DNA from: Gymnothorax reevesii
Taxonomy: Eukaryota; Chordata; Actinopteri; Anguilliformes; Muraenidae
Direction: 5' to 3'
DNA: 64,000 bases
Assembly: GCA_029721435.1 (NCBI GenBank)
Contig: CM056573.1
Span: 98,819,447-98,883,446, forward strand
Shown here: in pieces, positions 43,500-54,718 of the stretch
Layout of the letters: each line of letters starts with the position of its first letter
Position numbering within the stretch: position 1 is the stretch's first letter
Made by a program: the position numbers and the translations under genes
The notes under the pieces: generated by a model
What the model was told of the DNA's origin: nothing
Seen by the model: the letters and a program-made list of their open reading frames with translations, nothing else
Databases searched by the model: none

Positions 43500-45480
43500 T
43501 ACTTGGAGGTAATCCAATTTAAGATGACTCTAATTTATACCAGGACGAGGGTGCGAATACTTTGAAGGCACTTTCCCCAAAGACAGTCCGCAGACGGGGA
43601 ATAGCGTACATTATCAATCCATCGAGCCTGAGACTACAGCTTTTAGTCTTGACTTTAGGAGCCAAGAGAGAACATAAATAAGGAGGTAAGTTGCAGTGGA
43701 TGGCCTTATAAAGAAAACAATACCAATGTTCTCATCTGCAGTTGTGCAGAGAAAGCCAGCCAACACTCTAATAAAGACTGCAATGATGAGTACGAAAACC
43801 TAAATCGGTTACAAATCTTAATGCTGTATGATACACTGAATCCAACATTTTCTAAGAGGAGAGATTTGCATGCATCTAGACAAGGTCACTGTAGTCAAGT
43901 ATTGATACAAAAGTTGCCTGAATCAGTCTTTTTCTCACCTTTCAGGAGAAACAACTTTTGTTTCTATAGTAGAAACCCAGTTTAATCCTGAGTTTCTTTG
44001 TAAGACACTCAATATGGTATTTAAAAGGCAGATTATCATCCAAGTAAAAACCCAAGTATTTATAAATTGAAACTCATTCAATCACTTATTCCTTTTGTGT
44101 AACAATCTGAAAAACATCATCTGTCATCCCGATTTTGAAAAGCACATCATTTTAGTTTTGTCAGAATTGAGCACAAGTCTTAATTGATTAAGATTACTCT
44201 GAATAACATTAAAAGAAGATTGTAGGTTTTCTGTGGCACATGCTAATGATAAAGCAGAACAATACAAAACAGTGTCATCTGCATAAAAGTGAAATTTGGC
44301 ATCAGTTGTGTCTTGACATAATGACATTTATATAAATAGTAAATACTAGATTGTTCAGGTGAACACGTGTCGCCTGCGAAGCTTATGTGAAAGTGTGACT
44401 ACCAACTGAAAATGTGACTACCGGACAGACAGACAGACGGACTGACGGACAGACGCCGGACAAAGTGATCCCTATGTGCCGCTATGCTTCGCAGGCGACA
44501 CAAAAATTGGACCCAATATGGACCCCTGGGGGACACCATTTTGAGTCAACAAAAGTTTGGAAGTCAAACCACATGACAGCTTTTGAAGACATTCCAATAT
44601 TGCACAGTCTCTGGCACAATACCAAGTGGTCAACTGTGTCAAAAGCCTTTGACAAATCTAAAAACAATGCTGCACAGTATTCTTTAGAATCAACAGCAAT
44701 AGCATTTAAGACTTTCATGGTGGCAGTAACAGTACTGTGTTTTTTCTGAAACCAGACTGCAATTCATTTAACATGCTATTTCTTGTTAGAAAATCTTTCA
44801 ACTGGTCACTTAGCCTTTCTAAAACTTTGGCTAAAACAGACAGTTTAGATATCAGCCTATAATTATTAAGATTTGATCAGTCACCACCCTTCAATAAAGG
44901 AGTGACATATGCTGACTTCCATAGACTATGAATTATTCCAGTTTCTATAGTCAGGTTGAAAATGTATGTCAAAGGTTCTGCAATATGTTCAGCAGCAATT
45001 TTCAAAAAATATGGGTCTAACCTATCAGGACCAGAGGATTTCTTGGTATTTAACTTAATGATAGCATTGTATACATCCTCTCTAGGAAAGAGAGTAAGAT
45101 CAAAATCACAATTTTCACCAGACAGAGAGTAATCCACTTGACTCATTTCTTTCATTTCCTGCTCAAACAACAAACCAGAAGATATGAAGTGCTGGTTTAA
45201 GGAATCTAACATACTTTTCTTGTCCGTAATGAACTCATCATTCAGCTTTAAAGTTTCCGGACGTTCCTGCCTGAAGAGAAAGATTTAATCATCTTCCAAA
45301 ATTTAGAAGGATTGTTTATGCTATCACATATTTCAGTAACATAAAAGTCTGCCTTTGCTTTACGTATTGGGGAGACACACCTGTTTCTCAGATGCCTAAA
45401 ATGTTGCCAGTCTGACTTTTTTTGGATTTTCTTGCAGTTGCCCAAGCAAGGTCTCGTTCATCAATTAGCTCAGACAGTTG
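43500..45480 (-). pseudogene. LINE reverse transcriptase and C-terminal domain
   Basis: This would copy element RNA into DNA by target-primed reverse transcription. Minus-strand blocks in order: KKSSGPDRLDPYFLKIAAEHI (in pieces, about 45060-45000) and WKSAYVTPLLKGGD (ends 44877), the N-terminal RT motifs. Next are CAALFLDLSKAFDTVDH (44670-44620) with the first catalytic Asp, and FHFYADDTVLY (about 44280) with the YADD active site, followed by LRLVLNSDKTKMMCF. Further down come YLGFYLDD, LGFYYRNKSCF and LRFVTD, the usual post-RT segment, with stops. The catalytic YADD is kept, but stops, shifts and the MITE at 44367 break the frame. Upstream it joins the endonuclease part across the hAT insertion. 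Confidence 0.85.
44367..44501. mobile_element. 135-bp MITE with GACA/GACG run
   Basis: Perfect 16-bp inverted ends GTGTCGCCTGCGAAGC (44367-44382) and GCTTCGCAGGCGACAC (44486-44501). The middle holds an ACAG/ACGG run (about 44424-44454). It interrupts the LINE reverse transcriptase between the PGVHIGSNF and FTIYI regions. No clear target duplication was seen. It may be a minimal member of the Helentron/pearl-like set. Confidence 0.8.
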
Positions 45481-45503
45481 CTCTGAAAACCACAAGTTAT
45501 CAT

Positions 45504-46836
45504 TAGGGATGCACTGACCGAAAATTTTTGGCCGAAACCGAAAATGAGAAATGCTTGGCTGAAAACCGAAACACCGAAAGAAATTATTTTGCCAATTTTT
45601 AATACCATTTCATTTATGGCTATGACTGTGTACTTACCTAACTACAGTCAAGGCATTGCAATGGTCTAAATTAATATTCACGCTTCAAAGAATAAATTAA
45701 TTACAAAATTATTAAAATATTTATATAGCACTGACACTCCAACAAATCACAATATAAAATAAAATTATGGATAAAATGTTTAACTTGGCCCCACTCCTGA
45801 ATAACCTACAGGCCTATAACTGACTGGCCTATTACCGGCTGCTGAAAAATTGTAAAATATATTACGTGACAACAGCAGCCCACTGATTGGTCAGAGAGAA
45901 CTGGCTGCGATAGACAACTCACTTCTGCATTATCGGTAGGAAACAGGCTTCACTTTCCATCAGGAAACAGGTCTTCAGATTGTGGTTTTTAAATGTGTGT
46001 TGTTTCAGGCAACTTGATAAATATACTGTGCATTTTCTTACCTTTCAAACAAGGTTGCGTTTGTTCACCAAAGCTACTGCATTTATGAAATGCGTTTCTT
46101 TGTCCGTGATCCTATTCGTAGCGAAATTAGAAGCAACAGAGTTGTGTCCAATTCTCTTTCCCCAATTCCCCTTGAGAAGGTTATTGTGCTGCCCCTATTC
46201 TACAAAAATTGTGCGGAGAATAACTTTACGGGTGCTTATGAAGCATTTTGGGAAAGGTATCAGAGATGACATGACGCAGCGTAAAGCCATAAATTCTAAT
46301 ACTCATCTTCTCCTGCGATTTTAGCGTTTGCTATTTGTTTTGCTTTCACTTTCAAAGTTAAATGTTAAATGACGCCTGCATGTCAAGCTAATAAAATATA
46401 ATTGTTTTGTTTTGTAGTTACACTATGGAATACTGATGGTGTAAAAGCCATGAGAATATATTGCCATTTTCTATGAATACTCTATGCCTTTTACAGATAT
46501 CATTGCTTTGCGTTTTTATGTGGTACGTATTTAATGTGCAACCGAATCGGATACAGCAACAGCTGCTATACTATGCATCAGGACTGTGTCAAATAGAAAT
46601 TGCAATTCAGCACTCGCAGACTTCAGTGCCATAACGTGGTGACGGTGTTCCGTGTCCACTGATTTAAAACATACAGACCGGCGTGTGCTGGCCGCGGTTT
46701 TTGCTTGCGTCATCACAACATTCTGTTTCGGCCGTACTGTTTCGGTGTTAAAAGTCTTTCGGCCGAAAACCGAAAATGCATTTTTTGCCTTTTTCGGCCG
46801 AAAATTTTCGGTGGCCGAAAATTCCGTAGATCACTA
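45504..46836. mobile_element. hAT element with perfect 8-bp target duplication
   Basis: GTTATCAT flanks both ends (45496-45503 and 46837-46844). The left end TAGGGATGCACTGACCG and the right end (inward TAGTGATCTACGG) are hAT-like, with repeated GGCCGAAA/TTTCGGCC blocks inside each end. LINE sequence is continuous once the element and one duplication copy are removed. The 1.3-kb interior has no recognised transposase, so it is non-autonomous. Confidence 0.9.
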
Positions 46837-46844
46837 GTTATCAT

Positions 46845-47766
46845 GTCCTTTTATCTTGTATTTTCTAAGAGGAGCACGTTTATTTATAATGCCCAACAAG
46901 AATTTTAAATTTAAATATTGCAATGCTATCTCAGGCTCTGGGATCAAATTTACTCTGGTCCAATCGCATAGATAAAGGTCATTTAAAAAAGCCTGTTCAA
47001 TCAGCTGCCGGATAGCTCACTCGGTAAAGGCACTGCGTTGCAGTGCAGAAGTGACAATTACATCGCAGGTTCGAGCCGCGGTCATACCAGCCGGCAGTGG
47101 TCGGCAGCTTTGTCAGCGTAGCACACAATTGGCCATCGCGCTACAGGGATTCAAATTGGGAAGGGACTGCCGGGTAAGGGGATATAAATAAACAGCTTTG
47201 TTCGTTGCTCAAGCGCCTCCTGTTGGCCAGACAGGCGCTTGTCAGGAAGATTCAAAGTTTGTTCATGTCCGGATATCCTCCGCCCTTGTTCTGAACTTGC
47301 GAAGATTCAACCAATGAGTGTATAAGAAGCAGTGGCTGACGGGCACGTGCTTCGGAGGAGAGCCGTGAACTGTCTTCGCTATCCTGAGTTGGCAGTAAGG
47401 GGTCGCATACGAGCAAGCTTTGTACATAGTTCGCCAATTGGGCATTGGAGATGCCAAATTTGTTAAAAAAAAAAAAAAAAAAAGCTTGTTCACAGAACAA
47501 TTAAAATTTTCTCTTTAGTATAATACGTGATTTATACTTTGTGTCTCTCACACAAGCAATTATGCAGTAATCGCTAACATCATTTGCAAGAACAGCAGTA
47601 GCTTTATATTTCTGCGGAACATTGGTTTAAATCAAATCAAGGAGCGTTGACTTCTCAGGATGTTTATTATTAGGCCTAGTTGGTAAGTCTATGATTTGGG
47701 CCAAATGTGATGAATCACAGAAGTACTCTCCGTACTTGTGCATAATGGCAGAAGGATTCTCAGTTT
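46845..47766 (-). pseudogene. LINE endonuclease C-terminus and linker
   Basis: Beyond the hAT, minus-strand reading gives EQAFLNDLYLCDWTRV and NKRAPLRKYKIKGHDN (about 46995-46850), the linker leading to RT. Beyond the SINE it gives FCDSSHLAQIIDLPTRPNN, KSTLLDLI, a stop, and NDVSDYCIIACVRDTK (about 47745-47500). These match the end of an APE-like endonuclease; the usual SDH catalytic His is Tyr here. A stop codon and the loss of the N-terminal half make it non-functional. Homology ends near 47770, taken as the 5' truncation point. Confidence 0.75.
47003..47483 (+). mobile_element. ~480-bp tRNA-derived SINE, plus copy
   Basis: The head has A box TAGCTCACTCGGTAAAGGC (about 47014-47032) and B box GGTTCGAGCC (about 47069-47078). 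A ~380-bp body follows and a poly-A tail (47464-47483). Flanking AAGCCTGTTCA and AAGCTTGTTCA form a target duplication with one mismatch. The same family lies at 17620-18085 (minus). Inserted in the LINE. Frames within it are not genes. Confidence 0.88.
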
Positions 47767-47770
47767 GAAA

Positions 47771-48341
47771 ACGACTTTGAAAATGACTGTTGAATATTTA
47801 GCGTTTAATTACAGCGAAAATACCAAAAAAAACAAACAAAAAAAAAATCATTGAAGCGATTATACTGTTGAGCTCTTACAGTACATGTGCGTAATGGCGC
47901 ATGGACTTGCAGATAGCAGTATCTGGAACGCAAGTCTGTATCTCAGGCTAGGTTAGAGCAATTACGGAAGTTGAGGGCTCGTTGGAAACGTCAGAGTCCA
48001 TAGAATCAAATACCTACCCGCAAAGTCAAACTGACATCATCACAAGCAGATCACTGAGAAGAAAATACATTGCATGCATGCAGAATGCTCCAGGATCTCA
48101 TTAGAAGCAGTGCCCTGATAAAAAACATGCATGGCGGCTGGCAGATCTATTTTCAATTTAACACGAAGCCAGCGCAGATTTTCCCTCAAACAGTTTTTTT
48201 ATCGCAAAATATCAAAGGTAAGAAAAGTGTTTTGCTCATCGCTGGAGAATGTAAAGTGTATGCCTGCTGTTCTTTGAGTGTGGTGTCAGTTTAAAATGGC
48301 ATGGCTTATATCTTTGGATTCAGTAGACTTTCCTTTCCTTT
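47771..48341. other. No recognisable gene or element
   Basis: Spacer between the LINE and the duplicated Gypsy region; ends in a short CTTTC run at the duplication edge. Confidence 0.45.
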
Positions 48342-48714
48342 CCTTTCATTCAATGTATTGTTTGGATGTGTAGCACAAATTTAGTAGAGACGTTAGCGAT
48401 CGAGCACTTATTTAAACCAATATTTTGCTACATGCTTATTTACTTGTTTGGTGCTTGAATTGTGTTCAGTTTAGGTAAAAATGTTCATAATGAGCTTTTC
48501 ACTGAGTTTATTCCCTTTAATTGGATATGCCATATGATGCGTTTACTTCAAGCTCCCAGCTGAGGATCTGCTCTAATTAGCAAAACCAGGTGGTCAGTAC
48601 AATTAACTGCAAAATACTGCTGATGACTTTTCCTTTCTTAATCTGGATTGGCCACCTCTGATCAGGATACACACATAGAAAAGGCTGAAGCTGATGGCTG
48701 TTGGCTGCCAACTT

Positions 48715-49560
48715 TGCAGAAAAATAAGACACAAACATTAAATGTGTTGTTTTAAAAATGGCGGTACAGTGTTTGCGCTGGTCTTGTTGGTCACTAAAAC
48801 TCTGGCCCCACTCCCTGACTTAATAGGTGCTTGGCTCTGGACCAGCAGTGAGTTGGTGCTTGCTCTAGCATCAGTTTTGAGAGCCAGGAGCTGGTGCTTA
48901 GGCTGTGAAAGAGCAAAGAACTGGTGCTAAGTCAGGCTCTGGCTCCAAACAAGCACTGGAACCAGCTCGGTGGAAAAGGGGCAGTAGACTCCCCACAGAT
49001 AGAGTACAACCACAGAGAACTCTCCACGGGGCACTGAGAGAAAACGGCTTCCGAGAGAAGAACTGAAGCTCAAGAAAAAAATGCTCCTCGAAACCATAAA
49101 TCACAACAGAAAGGTACATATTTTTCATTTTTGATGAGAAGGTCTTTTCTTAGTTGTCCAACACCGTATTTTTTTGAGGAAGAGAATGGTCGCCACTATG
49201 ATGGACTGCAGATGATTATCAACTTGATTGCACAATGATTAATAAAATATAGCACCGCTGAAAAGATCCAAAGAAAGAAAATATTGGCTTGGATTCCCAC
49301 AATTCAAAAACAATAGAATCATTGAGTTTCCAAAGGGCCCAACGCCAATGACTGAGAGTTCTGCATATCTTATAACAAAGAATGTAAACCTTTTGTAATT
49401 TCAGCCTAAAGTATCCCAATAACACCCTCTTGAAAAGAAAAAAAGGAGAAAATGGGAAAACGATTGAGAACCAGGAGTAACAGTCAAAACTGGAAATTTT
49501 TTTTTGCTGGGACACTTAATTAGGGAGACGCACAAATTAATTTTGAGCTAAATAGTAATA
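48715..49560 (+). repeat. Repeat X copy 1
   Basis: One of four ~845-bp copies running from TGCAGAAAAATAAGACAC to GAGCTAAATAG. Here it is followed by unrelated sequence TATAGTAAATGCTAG, not by the LTR. The conserved 62-codon frame inside is a product of recent duplication and has no recognisable domain. Confidence 0.8.
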
Positions 49561-49717
49561 TAGTAAATGCTAGAGGCATTCTGGTGCTAGTGCTTATTTG
49601 GTTCAACCCATGTGCCTCCTAAGAACTGGTCTCCTTTTCCTTCGCTCAGGAGCCAAAACAGAGCCACGCAATCACGTCGCTGTATAATGTCAGTACATCT
49701 GACAATACAGTACAGAC

Positions 49718-52700
49718 CAGGGTTATTATAGTTAATGAAAACTAAGACTAAAACTAAAACTAGCTGTGAAAAAATAATTTAGTTAACTGAAATAAAAATC
49801 AAAATGTCAATTTTTTTAAAAACCAAAACTAAATAAAAACTACAATGGACAATACAAAACTAACTAAAACTAAACTGAATTGCAGATAAAATTAGCTTCG
49901 TTTTCATTGATAGTTTCATTTTCTCCCTCGATTACTGTTCTGTTCGGTCAGAGTTAACCGGATGCTTCCAGAGGGGGGAAGCATAGTGGCTGTTAGCTGC
50001 CGTAGTTGCTGCAGGCATCAGCCGAAGATGATGCTTCACGTGCAGGATTCAGCCAAAAGGGTCTAGCTGCAAACGCACAGAGGAGTGGAGCTCCACTACT
50101 TCTCTAATTCAGCGCCGTCATAAGGGCTCACAGTCCATTGGGGCCCACAAAACCCACAGTAGACGCCATGACAAAATTATTTTGCATAGATGTACCTAAT
50201 ATTAATACTAATGCATCAGAGTTTAAACAAAGCCATTAAGGCATGGAATATTGATGAAATACATTTCAGTAACCCCCTTCTTTAAAAATGGTTCAATCCA
50301 TGCTTCATGCTCGTATTGGAAAATTGTTTGTGCGGTTTTGCTGGCGAGGTCGCGAACTAAGGCAGCAAACAGGGATCACCGTCCTTGCGAATATGATGTC
50401 CAAGAGCAAACAAACAAACGCACACAAATCTGGAGGCTAGAAAAGACTAGAGAGAGGACAGGAAGAGCAAAGCAGGGGTCCAGAACATTACAAAATTCTT
50501 TTCAAAGAGAGGTGAGAGTATTAAACTAGCTTGCAATGTTAGCTGTTCAGGCTGGCAATTCAGCTGCTAACGTTACGTTAAATTATAAAACGGGTGCTTC
50601 CCATCCTTAAATGTGATTGGCTGAGCCGCGTTCCATGTCGGTATATTACTGTAACCCACTGTGGCAGGCCGCAGCACAAAATATCCCTGCGCGCAACGAA
50701 CTGCTCAGCGCTCAGCTGACTCGTCAGGTTACGTTTGTTTCAAGAGTTTAAGCTCGCTATTTCAGTCTCCGCGAAGTTTAGCCTTTTAACCAGTTGGTTA
50801 ACTACCTAGCTAGCTATTGCATTACAAAGTTCGATATCACTTTTGTGTTGCAAGCTATGTTGCTAACTTGCTTGTAATTTAAGTAGCCTAAAAATTGTTG
50901 ACTTTTTCTTGAGTGTTTATTTTATGAGCCGTGTGTAGGATAACCACATCCATTGTAGTGAACGCTAGCTAGTTGACAAGCTGGCTAGCAAACTAATGCA
51001 CAATTCAACATATTTTCCTGGGTACCGGCAAGTGTGGAGGACAAGTCAAGCGTTCCCTACCCTCGCTGCTGGTTGTAATGATTTGGCCGATCGGCGCAAG
51101 TTGAGAACAAGGAAACTCGGAAACTGACACGAAAGCAAAATTTTTAACGGGGTCTTCGGGAGGCCGAAGGAGACATTCAAACTAGCCTGCTTTCATAGTA
51201 TATCTGCATTAGCGAGCCCAAATAGCGTGATGTGACGTGATAATGGTGCTAGATGAATAAGCAATCTTAGCATAGGTGTTGCTGGCCAACCATTCTGTCC
51301 ACTCTTAATTGCTTAGTGGAAGAAGTTCTTAATTTTATTGTTGCATTATTACCGATAAATTGTCGATTTTTTTTCTTGTGTGTTTATTTAATGGGCTGTA
51401 TGTAGGGTAACCGTTTTATAAAAGGAATTAACCCCTCAAAGCACTGGGTTACAGTGATTTTATAACGGCGGAGGGGCGTTCTAAGGCACGACACGAAGTC
51501 CCCCTGCTTCTCGGGACTTATTCCTTTAGTTACATGCAGTCAGCTGAGTAAATAATCGCCTGACGAGAATGATATTACTCAGTTATTAACGGTATCATCT
51601 ACAGAAAAGATTGGTAAGGTTATCATTCGCCAGCCATCATAATATGCCTTCAAAAAATTTGGTAGCAGCAGCTTAGGACACGTTCCGCCGTTCTTATGAG
51701 TGGTTACTGCATACTCAGCTCTCTCTAGCTGTAATTGACTGTACACGCTAGGTATGGCTAGCGAACTACATGTAGTCAGTGCGGTAACCTTAGGTGTAAC
51801 TTAAATAATCGCTTGTCAAGGCTGACATTAATTTTACCTTAATTGTTTACTAAAACTAAACTGCTACTTTAGCCTGTTGGCATAAGTCTTGCTCACGTGG
51901 GGGATAATTTTACAGAGCTTGCCCTCCTTCTAACAATAGCAAAATGAAGCTGGGTGCTTAGAGCTATGGTACTGGGAAGCCCATTTAGATTCTGTTTATT
52001 CCAAGACTCGGTAGGTTAGTTCTTCATCAGTTTTTCCATGGAACATAACCATAAATGTTTACAAAAGTAAGATGAAATGGAACAATTAAACCTTTATGCA
52101 CTGCTACTTCAGAATCAGCTGTAGTCACTTCATCTGAACCTGACCCAGCAATAGATCCTCACCACCAGCAGTCTGAATATATTTTTGATGGTGAGTAAAT
52201 TAGTGAATAAGACAACTAATAATTCATAATTCACCTGATGATACTCTCTTTGTTGAGTGGTTAATTTTAAAAAAGGAAAAATTGGGTGTATTGCATTAGG
52301 CACTGTCAAGAACACTGGGAAACAGAAAAATAATGAGTAACATCATGATATATTGTCGTTGAAGAGTGGCAATGAAAAGTCGGGGGCGGGGGCCCACACC
52401 GATATTCTGTTAGGGGCCCCAGAATTCCAAGCAACTGCCCTGCGCACATTCAGTGAAGAAGATGGTTAGCTCTCAAACATGGCAAAAGCTGTGGAAATAA
52501 CTGAGCATGATGACTGTATGGGGTGAGATGGATTGGATTTTTTTTCCCAGTTATATTAGTACCATCAGTTTCACATGTTAAAAAAGATGATGATTAAAGA
52601 ATACAGGATTAATAAAGGACTCGGTAAAAACATATTTGCTGTCATACATTCTTTTATCCTTGTCAGCTTCTACAAATTAAGTCCTTCCTCTTAATAGCTG

Positions 52701-52890
52701 AAAAACTAAAACTAAGACTAAAACTAAATAAAAACTAAACTAAAACTAGTGAATTCCTCAAAATAAAAACTAAACTAAAACTGCTTAATCACTTGTTCAG
52801 CTAACTAAAACTAAACTGAAATAAAAATGCAAATTGTAAAACTAAATAAAAATAAAAACTAATGAAAATTTCAAAACTGTATTAACCTTG
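49718..52890. mobile_element. hAT-type element, unit 1
   Basis: Perfect 8-bp duplication GTACAGAC at 49710-49717 and 52891-52898. The ends CAGGGTTATTATAGTTAA and (inward) CAAGGTTAATACAG are inverted and rich in AAAACTAAAACTA. No intact transposase is visible in 3.2 kb; a short frame near 52090-52195 (PDPAIDPHHQQSEYIFD) may be an exon remnant. KDZ/Zisupton elements also make 8-bp duplications, so hAT is likely but not proven. Confidence 0.8.
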
Positions 52891-53061
52891 GTACAGACTG
52901 CAGGAAACCATGAAAAAATTTATAACTGAAATAATGCTAGTGTTTTTATGCTGAGTAATACTATTGTTGTCAGTGAGGTTTTATCATTTTTAGAAAGGTA
53001 AAGGAATATAACCTTCTAGATTGCTATGATCTTGTACTGGGTTAATATCAGATATTTAAAA

Positions 53062-53905
53062 TGCAGAAAAATAAGACACAAACATTAAATGTGTTGTTTT
53101 AAAAACGGCGGTACAGTGTTTGCGCTGGTCTTGTTGGTCACTAAAACTCTGGCCCCACTCCCTGTCTTAATAGGTGCTTGGCTCTGGACCAGCAATGAGT
53201 TGGTGCTTGCTCTAGCATCAGTTTTGAGAGCCAGAAGCTGGTGCTTAGGCTGTGAAAGAGCAAAGAACTGGTGCTAAGTCAGGCTCTGGCTCCGAACAAG
53301 CACTGGAACCAGCTCAGTGGAAAAGGGGCAGTAGACTCCCCATAGATAGAGTACAACCACAGAGAACTCTCCACGGGGCACTGAGAGAAAACGGCTTCCG
53401 AGAGAAGAACTGAAGCTCAAGAAAAAAATGCTCCTCGAAACCATAAATCACAACAGAAAGGTACATATTTTTCATTTTTGATGAGAAGGTCTTTTCTTAG
53501 TTGTCCAACACCGTATTTTATTGAGGAAGAGAATGGTCGCCACGATGATGGACTGCAGATGATTATCAACTTGAAAGCGCAATGATTAATTAAATATAGC
53601 ACCGTTGAAAAGATCCAAAGAAAGAAAATATTGGCTTGGATTCCCACAATTCAAAAACAATTGAATCATTGAGTTTCCAAAGGGCCCAACGCCAATGACT
53701 GAGAGTTCTGCATATCCTATAACAAAGAATGTCAACCTGTTGTAATTTCAGCCCAAAGTATCCCAATGACACCCTATTGAAAGGAAAAAAGTAGAAAATG
53801 AGAAAATGATTGAGACCCAGGAGTAACAGTCAAAACTGGAAAAATGTTTTGCTAGGACACTTAATTAGGGAGACGGGCAAATGAACTTTGAGCTAAATAG
53901 TGATA
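53062..53905 (+). repeat. Repeat X copy 2
   Basis: Same repeat as 48715-49560, but here followed directly by the Gypsy LTR region. Either the LTR is inserted at its end, or X is the 5' part of a longer LTR that begins TG. Confidence 0.8.
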
Positions 53906-54600
53906 CCTAGTGACTTTAAACGAACGCATCTCTGAAAGTATCGCACCCAGAGAGCTGATCCTGGTGTCACTTTGATTCTTTTTTCAAGCCCTATAAGCTC
54001 ATTGTTGAAACGGTTTCCTAAGGTCAATTACACAAAGTTATCAAAAGCTATATCAAAGATGCACTCCAAAAAAATTCATATCTTTCAGTATTCCTGTAAT
54101 TCATGTGATGTGAATAGAGGCCACTAGATGGCAGAATTTACCTTTCTTTTATTAAGCCCAGACTGGAGCTAGGTTTAGACATGTCCTGGACATGTCTGGG
54201 GCAAGTCCCCGAAAATAAAAAAAAAGGTCTAAATGTGGGTGGGGTCTGCAAAAGAGTATATAAGGAAAAGAATTGAGACAGTAAAGTAGTAGGAGAAATT
54301 GCAAGAAGAAGGATACATGCGACCAGACCTGTCATTTCTGTTCAAGACCTGTGAAGTTTCTTTTGTGGATTTTTGCCTGTGTTTGAGCATTTTCCTTACC
54401 CAGGACATCACCAAGCCACCCCAACAAACAAGGGACTGTAAATATTTCTGGTTTTTTTGTTATACTCAATCTTGGTCAGTTAGTTAGTTGTTATTAGTCT
54501 TTGTCTGTTTAATTAAATGTGTTTAAGTTTTAAATTGTGTCTGTCATCCCTTGCTGTTGCTGTTGTGTTATAAATGTAATAACAAATTGGGGCCATAACA
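53906..54600 (+). repeat. Ty3/Gypsy 5' LTR, unit 1 (5' edge uncertain)
   Basis: A TATA-like GAGTATATAAGG lies at about 54254. The sequence ends ATAACA four bases before the primer-binding site. The 3' partner LTR is outside the window, so the left edge and target duplication cannot be fixed. The last ~40 bases contain a partial duplication of ATAACAAATTGGGG. Confidence 0.65.
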
Positions 54601-54603
54601 AAT

Positions 54604-54624
54604 TGGGGGCTCAAGGTCCGGGAT
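54604..54624 (+). promoter_or_regulatory. Primer-binding site, tRNA-Pro-like with 3-base insert
   Basis: TGGGGGCTC, then AAG, then GTCCGGGAT. Without AAG this equals the 18-base site complementary to the tRNA-Pro 3' end. Located just after the LTR. Confidence 0.6.
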
Positions 54625-54718
54625 AGACCATTTTGTGAGTCATTTATTAAAAATCTAACATTTCAGATTGTAAAATTGTTTTTGTGAATTTTCCTATATA
54701 AATATATTGACAACAGCA

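Larger units (their letters stand above)
43246..47770 (-). mobile_element. Non-LTR retrotransposon (Jockey/CR1/L2 group), 5'-truncated, mosaic
   Basis: A minus-strand LINE. Its 3' end carries the CTGGTTAAATCAAGGTT-type tail near 43246-43262. Going upstream it shows the C-terminal domain, reverse transcriptase, linker and the end of an APE-type endonuclease (to about 47766). It is interrupted by a 135-bp MITE (44367-44501), an hAT (45504-46836) and a SINE (47003-47483); LINE reading continues after each. The 5' part of the endonuclease is missing. Clade within the Jockey/CR1/L2 group (Rex1-like or L2-like) is not resolved by eye. Confidence 0.85.

Noticed and set aside
48742..48930. 62-codon frame conserved in four places (48742, 53089, about 55730, 59158)
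   Set aside because: The conservation is fully explained by duplication of repeat X at the DNA level; no domain, and flanks are equally conserved.
49219..49515. 98-codon minus-strand frame with relatives in each X copy
   Set aside because: Same explanation; hydrophobic runs come from A/T-rich sequence.
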